In this document: piece after piece, positions 1 through 6,652 of the stretch
Position numbering within the stretch: position 1 is the stretch's first letter
Layout of the letters: each line of letters opens with the position of its first letter
Assembly (NCBI GenBank): GCA_934500855.1
Contig: CAKSUH010000047.1
Location: 1-8,641, forward strand
DNA: 8,641 nucleotides
Direction of reading: 5' to 3'
From: an uncultured Eubacteriales bacterium
Lineage (GTDB): Bacteria > Bacillota > Clostridia > Oscillospirales > CAG-272
The notes under the pieces: generated by a model
Seen by the model: the letters and a program-made list of their open reading frames with translations, nothing else
What the model was told of the DNA's origin: nothing
Database searches by the model: none
Made by a program: the position numbers and the translations under genes

Positions 1-25
1 CAACAAATCCGCACCTCCCAAACCA

Positions 26-111
26 ACAAAAAACTTCCCCCAAGTGCACCCGCCTAAAACACAGCGAACCAAATCTTCGCTCTGCCCGGGCGGGTGCGCT
101 TGGGGGAAGTT
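26..111 (-). terminator. Large hairpin terminator downstream of yifB
   Basis: Bases 32-54 and 89-111 are inverted copies of each other. All 23 positions pair if one G-U wobble (t45 with g98) is allowed. The 34-base loop carries its own 6-bp hairpin (63-68 with 76-81). Read on the minus strand, the stem runs straight into a T-rich tail (complement of about 24-33, six T's), the layout of an intrinsic terminator for the minus-strand yifB gene ending at 203. The stem is longer and the loop more elaborate than in an ordinary terminator, so a dispersed palindromic repeat that doubles as a terminator is possible. Confidence 0.7.
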
Positions 112-130
112 CTCGGGAGGTCAGGGAGGT

Positions 131-178
131 TTGGAGGGTAGGAACCCCTCTCCGAAAGAGGGGTTCCTGCGCCTCCAA
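131..178. repeat. Second hairpin between yifB and its terminator
   Basis: A 12-bp perfect stem (140-151 with 157-168, loop 152-156) is extended outward, after a small internal loop, by another 7 bp (131-137 with 172-178). It lies 25-72 bases past the yifB stop. It has no T-run on either side, so it is more likely an mRNA 3'-end stabiliser or part of a tandem terminator region than a terminator by itself. Apart from the two hairpins I see nothing in bases 1-202. Confidence 0.6.
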
Positions 179-202
179 GGTCTTCCTCACCCTCCCCCTC
201 AT

Positions 203-1744
203 TCAAACCTTCATCGGACGGTCGAGGGTGCGGAGTTGGATTGCCTCGGCAATGTGCGGCGCGCGGATCACTTCGCTGGAATCGAGATCCGCAATCGTCC
301 GCGCAACACGGAGAATGCGACCGTATCCCCGCGCACTTAACCCCATGCGGTCGTATGCCGCACGAAGCAAAGCCGACGCGTCATCGTCTACCTGACAGTA
401 CTTCTGAATCGCCGCTTCGTTCAGTTGAGCGTTGCAGAAAATACCGGAGCCGGCACCCATCCGCTCGGCGGCATACTTCCGCGCACGCGTGACCCGTTCC
501 CGAATCACAGCGGAGGTTTCGGCGCGCGGATCGGGCTTCGATAAGTCGTCAAACGACAGCGACGGCAGTTCAATCTGAATGTCCATCCGATCCAGCATCG
601 GACCGCTTACCCGCGCAAGATACCGCGCCACATCGGCGGGCTTGCAGGTGCAGGGATGCGTCGGATGCCCGAAATACCCGCACCGACACGGGTTCATCGC
701 CGCCACCAGCATGAACGAGCACGGAAAGGTTACCCGCCCGCTCGCCCGCGTGATCGTCACACGGCGATCCTCAAGCGGCTGACGGAGCGTGTCGGTCACC
801 TGCTTCGGAAATTCGGGCAGCTCGTCCAGAAACAGAACCCCGTTGTGCGCAAGCGAAATCTCGCCCGGGAGCGGATTCGCCCCGCCGCCCACCAGACTCA
901 CCGGGCTCATCGTGTGGTGCGGCGAGCGGAACGGGCGCTCGGTCAGAAGCGAAACCCCCGCAGGGAGCGTGCCCGCAACCGAGTGAATTTTGGTCGTTTC
1001 GATTGCTTCGGCAAAGGTCAGCGGCGGAAGAATCGACGGCAGGCGCTTTGCAAGCATGGACTTTCCCGTGCCGGGAGGTCCGATCAGCAGAATGTTGTGC
1101 CCGCCCGCAGCGGCAATCTCCATCGCGCGCTTTGCCATCGCCTGCCCGCGGATGTCGATGAAATCCACCGTCGAAACGCCGAACGCGCGGGTAAACCCCG
1201 AACGGTCGCAGACAACGGGGGAGAGCGGCGCGGTCCCGTTGAGATGGTCCACCAGTTCGCGCATTCCGTGCACCGCATAGACCGAAATGCCCTCCACCGC
1301 CGCGGCTTCGGCGGCGTTCTGCGCGGGAACGAATACCTCGCAAAGCCCCGCGTCACGGGCGGCAACGCACATACAGAGGACTCCGCGCACGGGACGGAAT
1401 TCGCCCGAGAGCGACAGCTCCCCGATGATGCACTTTCCCGCAAGCGAGACGGTCGGACGGATGATGCCGCAGCTGCGGAAAATCCCGGTCAGGATTGCCG
1501 CGTCAAAGGCAGTCCCTTCCTTCTTGCGGTCGGCAGGCGCCAGATTCACGGTGATGCGGGCGTAGGGAAACCGATACCCGCTGTTCACGCAGGCGTTCCA
1601 GACCCGCTCCTTGGCTTCGCGCACGGCGGCGTCGGGCAAACCGACCAGCTCAAAGCCCTCCAGCTTGTCGCGCACATTGCATTCCACGGTCACGGGAAAC
1701 CCGTCGATTCCGGCAAGCCCCGCACTGTAAGCGGCAGAAAGCAT
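203..1744 (-). CDS. yifB: YifB/ComM family Mg-chelatase-like AAA+ ATPase
   Basis: The 513-residue protein has the family's usual length and order. The N-terminal ChlI-like (Lon-protease-fold) domain covers about residues 20-145. The AAA+ core has Walker A GPPGTGKS (222-229) and Walker B VLFLDELPEF (303-312). A Cys-rich insert follows at 351-369 (C353, C355, C365, C367). The DRMD stretch near 385-388 and the Arg-rich segment near 471-482 suit sensor/arginine-finger roles, and the C-terminal Mg_chelatase_C region closes the protein. In Gram-negatives ComM is a hexameric helicase promoting branch migration during natural transformation; in Firmicutes the role is presumed similar but less tested. 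The reading frame stays open to 2068, but I place the start at 1744: GGAGGG lies ten bases upstream, family homology begins there (MLSAAYSAGL), and the extension would cross the promoter. It is a single-gene unit divergent from the MFS gene and carries no visible dprA or topA neighbour. Confidence 0.95.
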   Translation of the reverse strand: MLSAAYSAGLAGIDGFPVTVECNVRDKLEGFELVGLPDAAVREAKERVWNACVNSGYRFPYARITVNLAPADRKKEGTAFDAAILTGIFRSCGIIRPTVSLAGKCIIGELSLSGEFRPVRGVLCMCVAARDAGLCEVFVPAQNAAEAAAVEGISVYAVHGMRELVDHLNGTAPLSPVVCDRSGFTRAFGVSTVDFIDIRGQAMAKRAMEIAAAGGHNILLIGPPGTGKSMLAKRLPSILPPLTFAEAIETTKIHSVAGTLPAGVSLLTERPFRSPHHTMSPVSLVGGGANPLPGEISLAHNGVLFLDELPEFPKQVTDTLRQPLEDRRVTITRASGRVTFPCSFMLVAAMNPCRCGYFGHPTHPCTCKPADVARYLARVSGPMLDRMDIQIELPSLSFDDLSKPDPRAETSAVIRERVTRARKYAAERMGAGSGIFCNAQLNEAAIQKYCQVDDDASALLRAAYDRMGLSARGYGRILRVARTIADLDSSEVIRAPHIAEAIQLRTLDRPMKV

Positions 1745-1838
1745 GGTAAAAAGTCCCTCCTCGGAGTTATTACCGGAATATCCGAAAATCGCGCGGACCG
1801 ATGCGCGGGAATTTCCGGAGACTCCCTTATGATACACC

Positions 1839-1867
1839 ATTATACACCGAAAAGAGAAAAATGTCAA
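1839..1867 (-). promoter_or_regulatory. Sigma-A promoter for yifB
   Basis: On the minus strand, -35 TTGACA (1867-1862) and -10 TATAAT (1844-1839) are both perfect consensus with a 17-base spacer. The expected start of transcription near 1832 leaves a leader of about 90 bases before the ATG at 1744. The leader holds only short weak inverted repeats. Confidence 0.85.
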
Positions 1868-1906
1868 GAGAAAACAGGGACGGTCGGGTTCGGTGAAGAG
1901 AAACAC

Positions 1907-1935
1907 TTGACAAAAAACACAAAGCATGGTATAAT
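1907..1935 (+). promoter_or_regulatory. Sigma-A promoter for the MFS gene
   Basis: TTGACA (1907-1912) and TATAAT (1930-1935) are perfect consensus with a 17-base spacer. Transcription should begin near 1942, about 40 bases before the ATG. The -35 box of the divergent yifB promoter lies 39 bases away on the other strand. Confidence 0.88.
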
Positions 1936-1980
1936 ACCCCTGCGTTTGATTATAAAAGACAGGAGAACTCGGTAACGGAC

Positions 1981-3210
1981 ATGAATTCGGAACGGAACAC
2001 AGGAAAAAACAATGCGGGCGGCAAGGCAATTCTGATCGGGGTTGCTTTCTGTCTGGCGTATCTTGCAAGCTACTTTATCCGCAAGCTGTTAGGGCTGTCG
2101 AGAACCGACATCATCGACGAAAAGATCTTTTCCAATCTGGAGTTGGACAGCTTTCAGTCGCTGTATATGATCTTTTACGCGGCGGGACAGCTGATTAACG
2201 GGATTATCGGGGACTTTTTGCCGCCCCGTCGCATGATCGTGCTCGGTTTTGCGCTGTCGGGAATTTCGATTATCGTCTTTCCGCTGACGGACATTTACTG
2301 GATCGCGCTGCTTTGCTTTGCCGTGTTCGGCTACGGGCTTTCCATGCTCCGCGGACCGATGATGAAGCTGATTGCGGAGAATACCGACCCGAAGGAGGCG
2401 AGGATCATCTGCACCTTCTTCAATTTCTCCTGCTATTTCGGTGTTTTTATTGCCTCTGTGTTCGTTTCCCTTTTTGCGTGGAAAACGGCGTTCCTCATCT
2501 CGGGAGGCATTACGCTGGCGGTGGCGGCTGCCGTTTGGCTGTTCATCCGCAGAATGGAGAAGGGCGGACATTTCGGAAGCGGGCAGGTCGGCTCGGCGCG
2601 GCAACGCATGACATGGAACGAGATTCTGAAGATTTTCCGACTTCCGAGCTTTGTGTATTTCCTCCTCATCGGCGGACTGATCGAAACGGCGAATACCACC
2701 ATCAATTACTGGATTCCGTCTTTTGTGCAGGGGCATTTGGGGCAGACCGCAGAGTTTTCCAAAGCGGTCGCGTCGGTGATTTCGATTGTGATAGCGAGCT
2801 GTTCGTTTATTGCGCTGTTTCTGTACCATATCAGCAAGGGGAGAACGAAGCCCGTGATTTTGGTGCTGTTTGTCCTGTCGGGAGCGGCGTTCCTTACGGT
2901 TTTGCTGGCAAACTCTCTGTGGTGGAGCCTGATCGGGCTTCTCATGGCGCTGTTGCTGATCGGATGCGTGTCCTCGCTGATGTGGGCAATCTACATTCCG
3001 AGCCTCGGAAAGACGGGAAAGGTTTCGGGCGCAAACGGCGTATTGGACTGTTTCGGCTATCTTTTCGCGTCCGGCGCGAATGTGCTGTTTTCGTTTCTGG
3101 CGGGGGACCCCCAAGCGCCGACATGGGACCGTTTGATTTGGGCATGGATCGGAATTTCGGTTATCGGAACCCTGCTGACGGTTTTCAAAAAGGACCCGAA
3201 GGAAGAGTAA
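1981..3210 (+). CDS. MFS transporter, organophosphate:Pi antiporter-like
   Basis: This 409-residue integral membrane protein has about twelve hydrophobic segments, roughly at 15-34, 58-80, 83-101, 104-125, 143-165, 168-190, 222-244, 262-283, 291-310, 312-336, 350-374 and 384-402. A hydrophilic central loop at about 190-215 separates the two six-helix halves. The first helix ends in SYFIRK (30-35). That resembles the YxxRK of GlpT/UhpT-type antiporters, whose arginine binds substrate phosphate; assigning R34 to that role is inference. The helix 2-3 loop GDFLPPRR (77-84) is a variant of the MFS loop signature. Likely substrates are phosphorylated sugars or other organic anions, but specificity cannot be read from sequence. 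The start has AGGAGA at 1961-1966, a rather long 14 bases away; no other in-frame start is nearby. It seems monocistronic, bounded by its own promoter and the hairpin at 3268. Confidence 0.85.
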   Translation: MNSERNTGKNNAGGKAILIGVAFCLAYLASYFIRKLLGLSRTDIIDEKIFSNLELDSFQSLYMIFYAAGQLINGIIGDFLPPRRMIVLGFALSGISIIVFPLTDIYWIALLCFAVFGYGLSMLRGPMMKLIAENTDPKEARIICTFFNFSCYFGVFIASVFVSLFAWKTAFLISGGITLAVAAAVWLFIRRMEKGGHFGSGQVGSARQRMTWNEILKIFRLPSFVYFLLIGGLIETANTTINYWIPSFVQGHLGQTAEFSKAVASVISIVIASCSFIALFLYHISKGRTKPVILVLFVLSGAAFLTVLLANSLWWSLIGLLMALLLIGCVSSLMWAIYIPSLGKTGKVSGANGVLDCFGYLFASGANVLFSFLAGDPQAPTWDRLIWAWIGISVIGTLLTVFKKDPKEE

Positions 3211-3267
3211 AGCGGGGGACGGATTTCCGGAATCGGAGCTGAAAAAATTCATTTTAAGGCAACACCG

Positions 3268-3316
3268 CGCAAAACCGGCGCCTGTTACGATTTCCGTAAC
3301 AGGCGCCGGTTTTGCG
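3268..3316. terminator. 22-bp perfect hairpin after the MFS gene
   Basis: Bases 3268-3289 and 3295-3316 are exact inverted complements with a 5-base loop (ATTTC). The outer part of the stem is A4 on the left and T4 on the right, as in bidirectional terminators, but beyond the stem there is no T-run (plus strand continues TCAAAAAAGC). It lies 57 bases after the MFS stop and before the next promoter, so termination is its likely role. A dispersed palindromic repeat is the alternative. Confidence 0.6.
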
Positions 3317-3417
3317 TCAAAAAAGCGCTCGTGCTCTGCGGGAAATCTGCGGTCGGGAACCCATCGACTCCCGCCGACACAAAGGGCTTTTTACAGCCCG
3401 TTCCCTGTTTTGTCCTC

Positions 3418-3446
3418 TTGCAAAAGTCGGGCAAATGTGGTATACT
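3418..3446 (+). promoter_or_regulatory. Promoter of the AraC-family gene
   Basis: TTGCAA (3418-3423), a 17-base spacer and TATACT (3441-3446), with TGG directly before the -10 forming an extended -10. Predicted start is near 3453, giving a leader of about 36 bases. The same -35 variant TTGCAA is used by the promoter at 4540. Confidence 0.65.
3426..3438. promoter_or_regulatory. Candidate operator, copy 1 (GTCnnGCAAATGT)
   Basis: The 13-base pattern GTCnnGCAAATGT lies inside the spacer of the araC-type promoter and recurs at 4494-4506 with 11 identical positions. A site inside its own promoter would fit autoregulation. Only two copies are seen, so this is tentative. Confidence 0.25.
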
Positions 3447-3488
3447 GTAAAAAACAGGCGTTACACCGCCGGCGAGGAGGAGGAAACG

Positions 3489-4442
3489 ATGGACGGGCAG
3501 AGAAGCATGGAGAAAATGGAAGAGTTTTACAAAAAGTACCGCAGAATCGACTCGGTGGTCAACTCGCTGACCGAGGATTACTATTTTTATTCCAACGATC
3601 TCCGGGGAGCCAAGAAGCAGTTCTGGCCGCTGATTGCGGGGATTACGCACCCATCGGCAGATTATTACTGCCAGATCTCCCGAAAAAACCGAATCGCGCC
3701 CTATACCGTGGTGCTGGAATATGTCATGAGCGGGAAGGGGTACATTGAGACCGAGGGAAAGCGCTATGAGGTGCATGCGGGCGATACATACATCATTAAC
3801 CGCGCAATTCCCGCCAAATGGTATTCCGACAGGAACGATCCTTACGAAAAGAAGTGGTTCAACTTTACCGGGCGCTTTGCGGACGCGCTGATGTATACCT
3901 ACAACCTGAACGAGCCGGTGTATGTGGTTCAGATGGACAGCGAGGACAAGCTGGACGAGATTCATCGGATTCTGATGGAGTTTGATTATCAGAATCCGCG
4001 CCGGGATAACTTTCGCCTGATGAAGCTGGTGATGGAGGTTCTGGAGCGGATGGTGACCCGTCTGGAGAAGAAGCAGGAAAAACCGGAGCGGGTGGCGTTC
4101 AATCAGATTTTGGAGTATATTTCGGTCAATCTGCGCCTGGAGCAGCTGACGCCTGCGTCCCTCAGCCTCACTTTTTACATCAGCGAGCGGACGCTCTCCC
4201 GCATGTTTGCGAAGAATATCGGAATTTCGCCCGCAAAGTATATTATGCTGAAGCGGGTGGAGTTTTCCAAGCAGTTGCTGTCCACAACGAAGTATACGGT
4301 GGAGGAAATTTCGGAAATGCTGCATTTTTCCGGCTCCCGGCATTTCCGCCATGTGTTTACCGAATGCTACGGTATGCCGCCGACCGAATGGAGACGGAAG
4401 AACCAAACCGAAGAAAAGGACCCTTACGCAGAACACATTTGA
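3489..4442 (+). CDS. AraC-family transcriptional regulator with N-terminal cupin
   Basis: A 317-residue cytoplasmic DNA-binding protein. Residues about 70-115 have the pattern of an AraC-type sugar-sensing cupin (SGKGYIETEGKRYEVHAGD, 81-99). The C-terminal 100 residues form the paired helix-turn-helix domain. The first helix-turn-helix is near 215-245 (LSLTFYISERTLSRMFAKN) and the second near 265-303, ending in the family-typical FRHVFTECYGMPPTEWR. ATG 3489 is chosen because AGGAGGAGG at 3475-3483 lies at ideal distance; the open frame runs back to 3312, but that part overlaps the terminator hairpin and promoter. Such regulators usually activate adjacent carbohydrate transport or breakdown genes, so the operon at 4766 and the MFS gene are the obvious candidate targets. 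The ligand is unknown. No clear terminator follows; an A6-GCG-T6 stretch at 4444-4458 is only a weak one. Confidence 0.92.
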   Translation: MDGQRSMEKMEEFYKKYRRIDSVVNSLTEDYYFYSNDLRGAKKQFWPLIAGITHPSADYYCQISRKNRIAPYTVVLEYVMSGKGYIETEGKRYEVHAGDTYIINRAIPAKWYSDRNDPYEKKWFNFTGRFADALMYTYNLNEPVYVVQMDSEDKLDEIHRILMEFDYQNPRRDNFRLMKLVMEVLERMVTRLEKKQEKPERVAFNQILEYISVNLRLEQLTPASLSLTFYISERTLSRMFAKNIGISPAKYIMLKRVEFSKQLLSTTKYTVEEISEMLHFSGSRHFRHVFTECYGMPPTEWRRKNQTEEKDPYAEHI

Positions 4443-4493
4443 CAAAAAAGCGTTTTTTAATTTGGAGATTATCTACAAAAGCCAACGGACGCT

Positions 4494-4506
4494 GTCCCGC
4501 AAATGT
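4494..4506. promoter_or_regulatory. Candidate operator, copy 2 (GTCnnGCAAATGT)
   Basis: This is the second copy of the motif seen at 3426-3438. It lies 33 bases upstream of the -35 box of the promoter at 4540, a plausible activator position for an AraC-family protein. The link to that regulator is inference. Confidence 0.25.
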
Positions 4507-4539
4507 ATAGGATAATCCGCAAAATGACCGCCACAAGCC

Positions 4540-4568
4540 TTGCAAGCGCCGCCGAAAAGAGATATAAT
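4540..4568 (+). promoter_or_regulatory. Promoter of the 4766-8369 operon or of a leader RNA
   Basis: TTGCAA (4540-4545), a 17-base spacer and a perfect TATAAT (4563-4568). Transcription should begin near 4575, leaving a leader of about 190 bases before the first long ORF. I see no convincing second promoter between 4700 and 4766: a TTGACT at 4712 has no -10 box at a usable distance. The operon therefore probably depends on this promoter. Confidence 0.75.
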
Positions 4569-4574
4569 TATCCT

Positions 4575-4636
4575 GTAAGCCGTTGCGGGATTGTTCGTGA
4601 ACGGACGATGAATCCGGCAATCCCGAAGGGGAAATC
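4575..4636 (+). ncRNA. Structured 5' leader, possible attenuator or riboregulator
   Basis: The start of the predicted transcript can fold as an 8-bp stem (4586-4593 with 4618-4625) capped by a short 4-bp stem (4602-4605 with 4613-4616). Directly after the stem comes the ribosome binding site of the leader ORF. The first transcribed bases, AGCCGTT (4578-4584), are perfectly complementary to AACGGCT (4657-4663), the left arm of the downstream hairpin. An alternative antiterminator-like pairing is therefore possible. I do not recognise it as any known riboswitch class. The promoter plus the hairpin at 4655-4702 could instead define an independent small RNA of about 130 bases. Confidence 0.45.
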
Positions 4637-4654
4637 ATGCGGAGTGCAAGGTAA
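4637..4654 (+). CDS. Five-codon leader ORF (MRSAR)
   Basis: ATG at 4637 follows AAGGGG (4626-4631) with a 5-base gap. The same ribosome binding sequence is used by the two genes at 4766 and 6372. The ORF reads Met-Arg-Ser-Ala-Arg-stop, and its TAA (4652-4654) abuts the first base of the terminator-like stem at 4655. A ribosome reaching the stop would cover the left arm and block the hairpin, which is the geometry of translation-coupled attenuation. Two of five codons are arginine. It is tiny, so chance cannot be excluded; translation is inferred from the binding site and placement only. Confidence 0.35.
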   Translation: MRSAR

Positions 4655-4702
4655 AAAACGGCTGATCAACCATGTGTCCGACATATGGCGTTCAGCCGTT
4701 TT
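4655..4702 (+). terminator. Terminator-like hairpin in the operon leader
   Basis: There is an 11-bp outer stem (4655-4665 with 4692-4702), a small internal loop, then an 8-bp inner stem (4670-4677 with 4681-4688, one G-U pair) and a CCG loop. The right arm ends in TTTT and is followed by CGTTCATTTTTG, a broken T-tract. It stands between the promoter and the first long gene, so it should be conditional if the operon is to be expressed. Confidence 0.55.
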
Positions 4703-4765
4703 CGTTCATTTTTGACTGTTGCACCGAACGGTGAAAGCAGATAAATCAAGAAAAGGGGAAAAACG

Positions 4766-6346
4766 ATGAAACAATCCAAACGCGCTTTATCCATGCTCCT
4801 GGCAGTCCTGATGGTTCTGGCAACCGGAATTGCCGCCGTGCTTCCCGCTGTCGCAGAGGACGGAGGGAATGAGGCGAAAATCGGCGAGACCGAGTATGCA
4901 ACGCTGGAGGCGGCAATAAAAGCTGCCAAGGACGGGGACACCATCACGCTTCTGCGGGATCTGTCAATGACGATAAACAGCAAAGCCTACTATTATATCT
5001 ACAAAGACATTACCATTGACGGCGGCGATGCCATGCACAAAATCACCGCATCCGGAGGGTATACTTTTCAGTTCTGCGACAGCTTCACGCTGAAAAATCT
5101 GAAGCTGGATACAACGAACGGGTTCTGTTTCTGGAACTCAAACAAGAATAACAGAACCGAACTCATCGGCACATTGGACAATGTGGAGTGGACGGTTGGC
5201 GGTGCGCTTTTTGCGAAAATTTGCAGTGATGTTGTCGGCATTCCGCAAAAGCTGAATATTGTCAATTCCACAATCATCAAGCCTTCCGGAAAAGGGGATT
5301 CGCTGATTGCAACCTATAACGAGAAGGGACTCAATGACATCACGATAACCGTTGAAAATTCTACGCTTACGCAGGCGGGAGGGAGTACGGCTCCCAACCA
5401 AATCGGAAACCGCGCGATCTTCTATTTCCACTATAACTCCAATGTTGTGCTGAATCTGAAAGGAAACAGCACCCTCAACTATAACCCGCAGGGGTGTGCA
5501 AATGCGGTTCATGCGTTACTCTGCACGAAAGATGCAAAAGTGACGGTGAATCTTGAGAACACGGTGCGGCTACATCTCGCGGAATCGGAAAAAGCAACGG
5601 CGAATCACGCGTTTTTCTACAAGAGCGGGAACGGGACCGCGGCAGTGAACGATGCGGGCGCGGTCTGGAGCATCACCCGTGCCGTTGCGGCAGAGGGCAT
5701 CCTGAAGCCGGATTTTGACAGCTACAACGGCGAAACATCAATCAGCTGGAGCCTGAAGGACGGCGATCGGCTCGTTTCGGCAGGCGCGGAGTCTTCCTTC
5801 CGCTACGAGGCAACTTCGGAGACGGTTTTGTGCTGCTTTTCGACCTACACCTACCGGCAGGAGGATTTCGTGATGAATGCCGGTGCCGCCATCCGCACCG
5901 AGGCACCCAATGCAATGCAGATTTCCGGCGCGATTGCGAAAACGCTTTCCGATTACCTTGCGGAGGTCGGGCATGCTGTCACCTATGAACTGTTTCTGGT
6001 GAAAAAAGCCGATCTGGAAGCAACCAAACTCGGCGGCGAGGTCTACAATCTGCAGCTGCTCGGCGGGCGGGACAAAAAGCAGGTCAACCGGATCTATTGG
6101 AGCGAGAGTGAGGACGGAAAGACGCTCTTGTTCCGGGGCTGTGTTTACGGCCTGGACGCAGAGGAGGAATATGTGATGGTTGCCGCCGTGACCTTCCTGT
6201 TCGGCGAGGAGGAGATGATGTACCATTCCGAAATCGTGGAGGCAGACCATGTGCGTTCGGTCCGGGGCATTGCAGCCATGGCACTCGGGGACGCGGAATA
6301 TGCCGGTAACGCCTATCTGAAATCGCTTGTCTCCGGTGCAACCTGA
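4766..6346 (+). CDS. Secreted beta-helix-like protein of unknown function
   Basis: A 526-residue exported protein. Residues 1-30 form a signal peptide (basic KQSKR, long hydrophobic core, AVA before the cut at 30/31). Residues 42-87, with ATLEAAIKAAKDGDTITLL and then ITIDGG, match the entry of right-handed beta-helix (pectin-lyase-like) domains. The N- and T-rich strands to about 300 continue that character. From about residue 368 the sequence resembles the conserved C-terminal domain of many clostridial surface proteins: GAAIRTEAPNAMQISGAI stands where relatives typically have a GxSIR...GLRF pattern, and the end has RSVRGIAAMAL. No dockerin, LPXTG or transmembrane anchor is visible, so it is probably released or held non-covalently. 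AAGGGG at 4753-4758 supports the start. It is first in the operon, 25 bases before the lipoprotein gene. Catalytic activity is not evident; glycan binding or adhesion is a guess. Confidence 0.75.
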   Translation: MKQSKRALSMLLAVLMVLATGIAAVLPAVAEDGGNEAKIGETEYATLEAAIKAAKDGDTITLLRDLSMTINSKAYYYIYKDITIDGGDAMHKITASGGYTFQFCDSFTLKNLKLDTTNGFCFWNSNKNNRTELIGTLDNVEWTVGGALFAKICSDVVGIPQKLNIVNSTIIKPSGKGDSLIATYNEKGLNDITITVENSTLTQAGGSTAPNQIGNRAIFYFHYNSNVVLNLKGNSTLNYNPQGCANAVHALLCTKDAKVTVNLENTVRLHLAESEKATANHAFFYKSGNGTAAVNDAGAVWSITRAVAAEGILKPDFDSYNGETSISWSLKDGDRLVSAGAESSFRYEATSETVLCCFSTYTYRQEDFVMNAGAAIRTEAPNAMQISGAIAKTLSDYLAEVGHAVTYELFLVKKADLEATKLGGEVYNLQLLGGRDKKQVNRIYWSESEDGKTLLFRGCVYGLDAEEEYVMVAAVTFLFGEEEMMYHSEIVEADHVRSVRGIAAMALGDAEYAGNAYLKSLVSGAT

Positions 6347-6371
6347 ACCGGAGCGGAAAGAAGGGGATCTT

Positions 6372-6605
6372 ATGAAATACATCATACCGACCCTGCTGGT
6401 CCTGTTCCTGCTTGCATTCCTGCTTGCCGCGGTTTCCTGCACCGATGCGGGAGAGAATAAGCCCGGCACATCGACTCCGACGGGGACCAAGCCGACCGCG
6501 CAACTCTCCGCAACCGACTCCGGTGATGTTACCGAAGCGCCGACCGAGTCCCGCACGGACTACGATGAAATGGATACCGACAATAAATGGACCAAGCCGT
6601 ACTGA
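6372..6605 (+). CDS. Small lipoprotein of unknown function
   Basis: A 77-residue protein consisting of a type II signal sequence (residues 1-22, very hydrophobic) ending in AAVSC with the lipidation Cys at 23. A short acidic, Thr/Ser/Pro-rich tail follows, with no recognisable domain. After processing only about 55 disordered-looking residues would remain on the outer face of the membrane. AAGGGG (6361-6366) five bases before ATG 6372 fixes the start; the longer frame from 6327 overlaps the previous gene and lacks a binding site. It lies 25 bases after the secreted-protein gene and 47 before the isomerase gene, so it is co-transcribed. It could tether or assist the secreted protein encoded just upstream, but that is only positional inference. 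Confidence 0.7.
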   Translation: MKYIIPTLLVLFLLAFLLAAVSCTDAGENKPGTSTPTGTKPTAQLSATDSGDVTEAPTESRTDYDEMDTDNKWTKPY

Positions 6606-6652
6606 CCGGTAGGTCCTGTGGCGACACCGATGAGAAAGGGAAAAGAGGAAAA

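Noticed and set aside
656..1975. Long plus-strand ORF (439 codons) opposite yifB
   Set aside because: It is Arg/His-rich with no domain, lies wholly antisense to a clear AAA+ gene, and reflects GC-biased codon positions.
1745..2068. N-terminal extension of the yifB reading frame by 108 codons
   Set aside because: It would cross both divergent promoters and overlap the transporter gene. The family start and a good binding site are at 1744.
2089..3252. 387-codon minus-strand ORF opposite the transporter gene
   Set aside because: Its composition (Arg, Gln, Asn, His) mirrors hydrophobic codons on the other strand; it has no motif or start signals.
3285..4445. 386-codon minus-strand ORF opposite the AraC-family gene
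   Set aside because: It is an antisense shadow of a well-supported regulator and ends inside the palindrome at 3268-3316.
4444..4458. A6-GCG-T6 as terminator of the AraC-family gene
   Set aside because: The stem would be six A-T pairs with no G-C, too weak for an intrinsic terminator; mentioned only in the gene entry.
4503..4715. 70-codon plus-strand ORF in the gap before the secreted-protein gene
   Set aside because: It begins upstream of the promoter at 4540, has no binding site, and its second half is the terminator-like hairpin. The 4608 ATG within it also lacks a binding site.
4712..4745. Second promoter directly before the secreted-protein gene (TTGACT with GATAAA)
   Set aside because: The spacer would be 22 bases, too long for sigma-A, and the -10 is poor.
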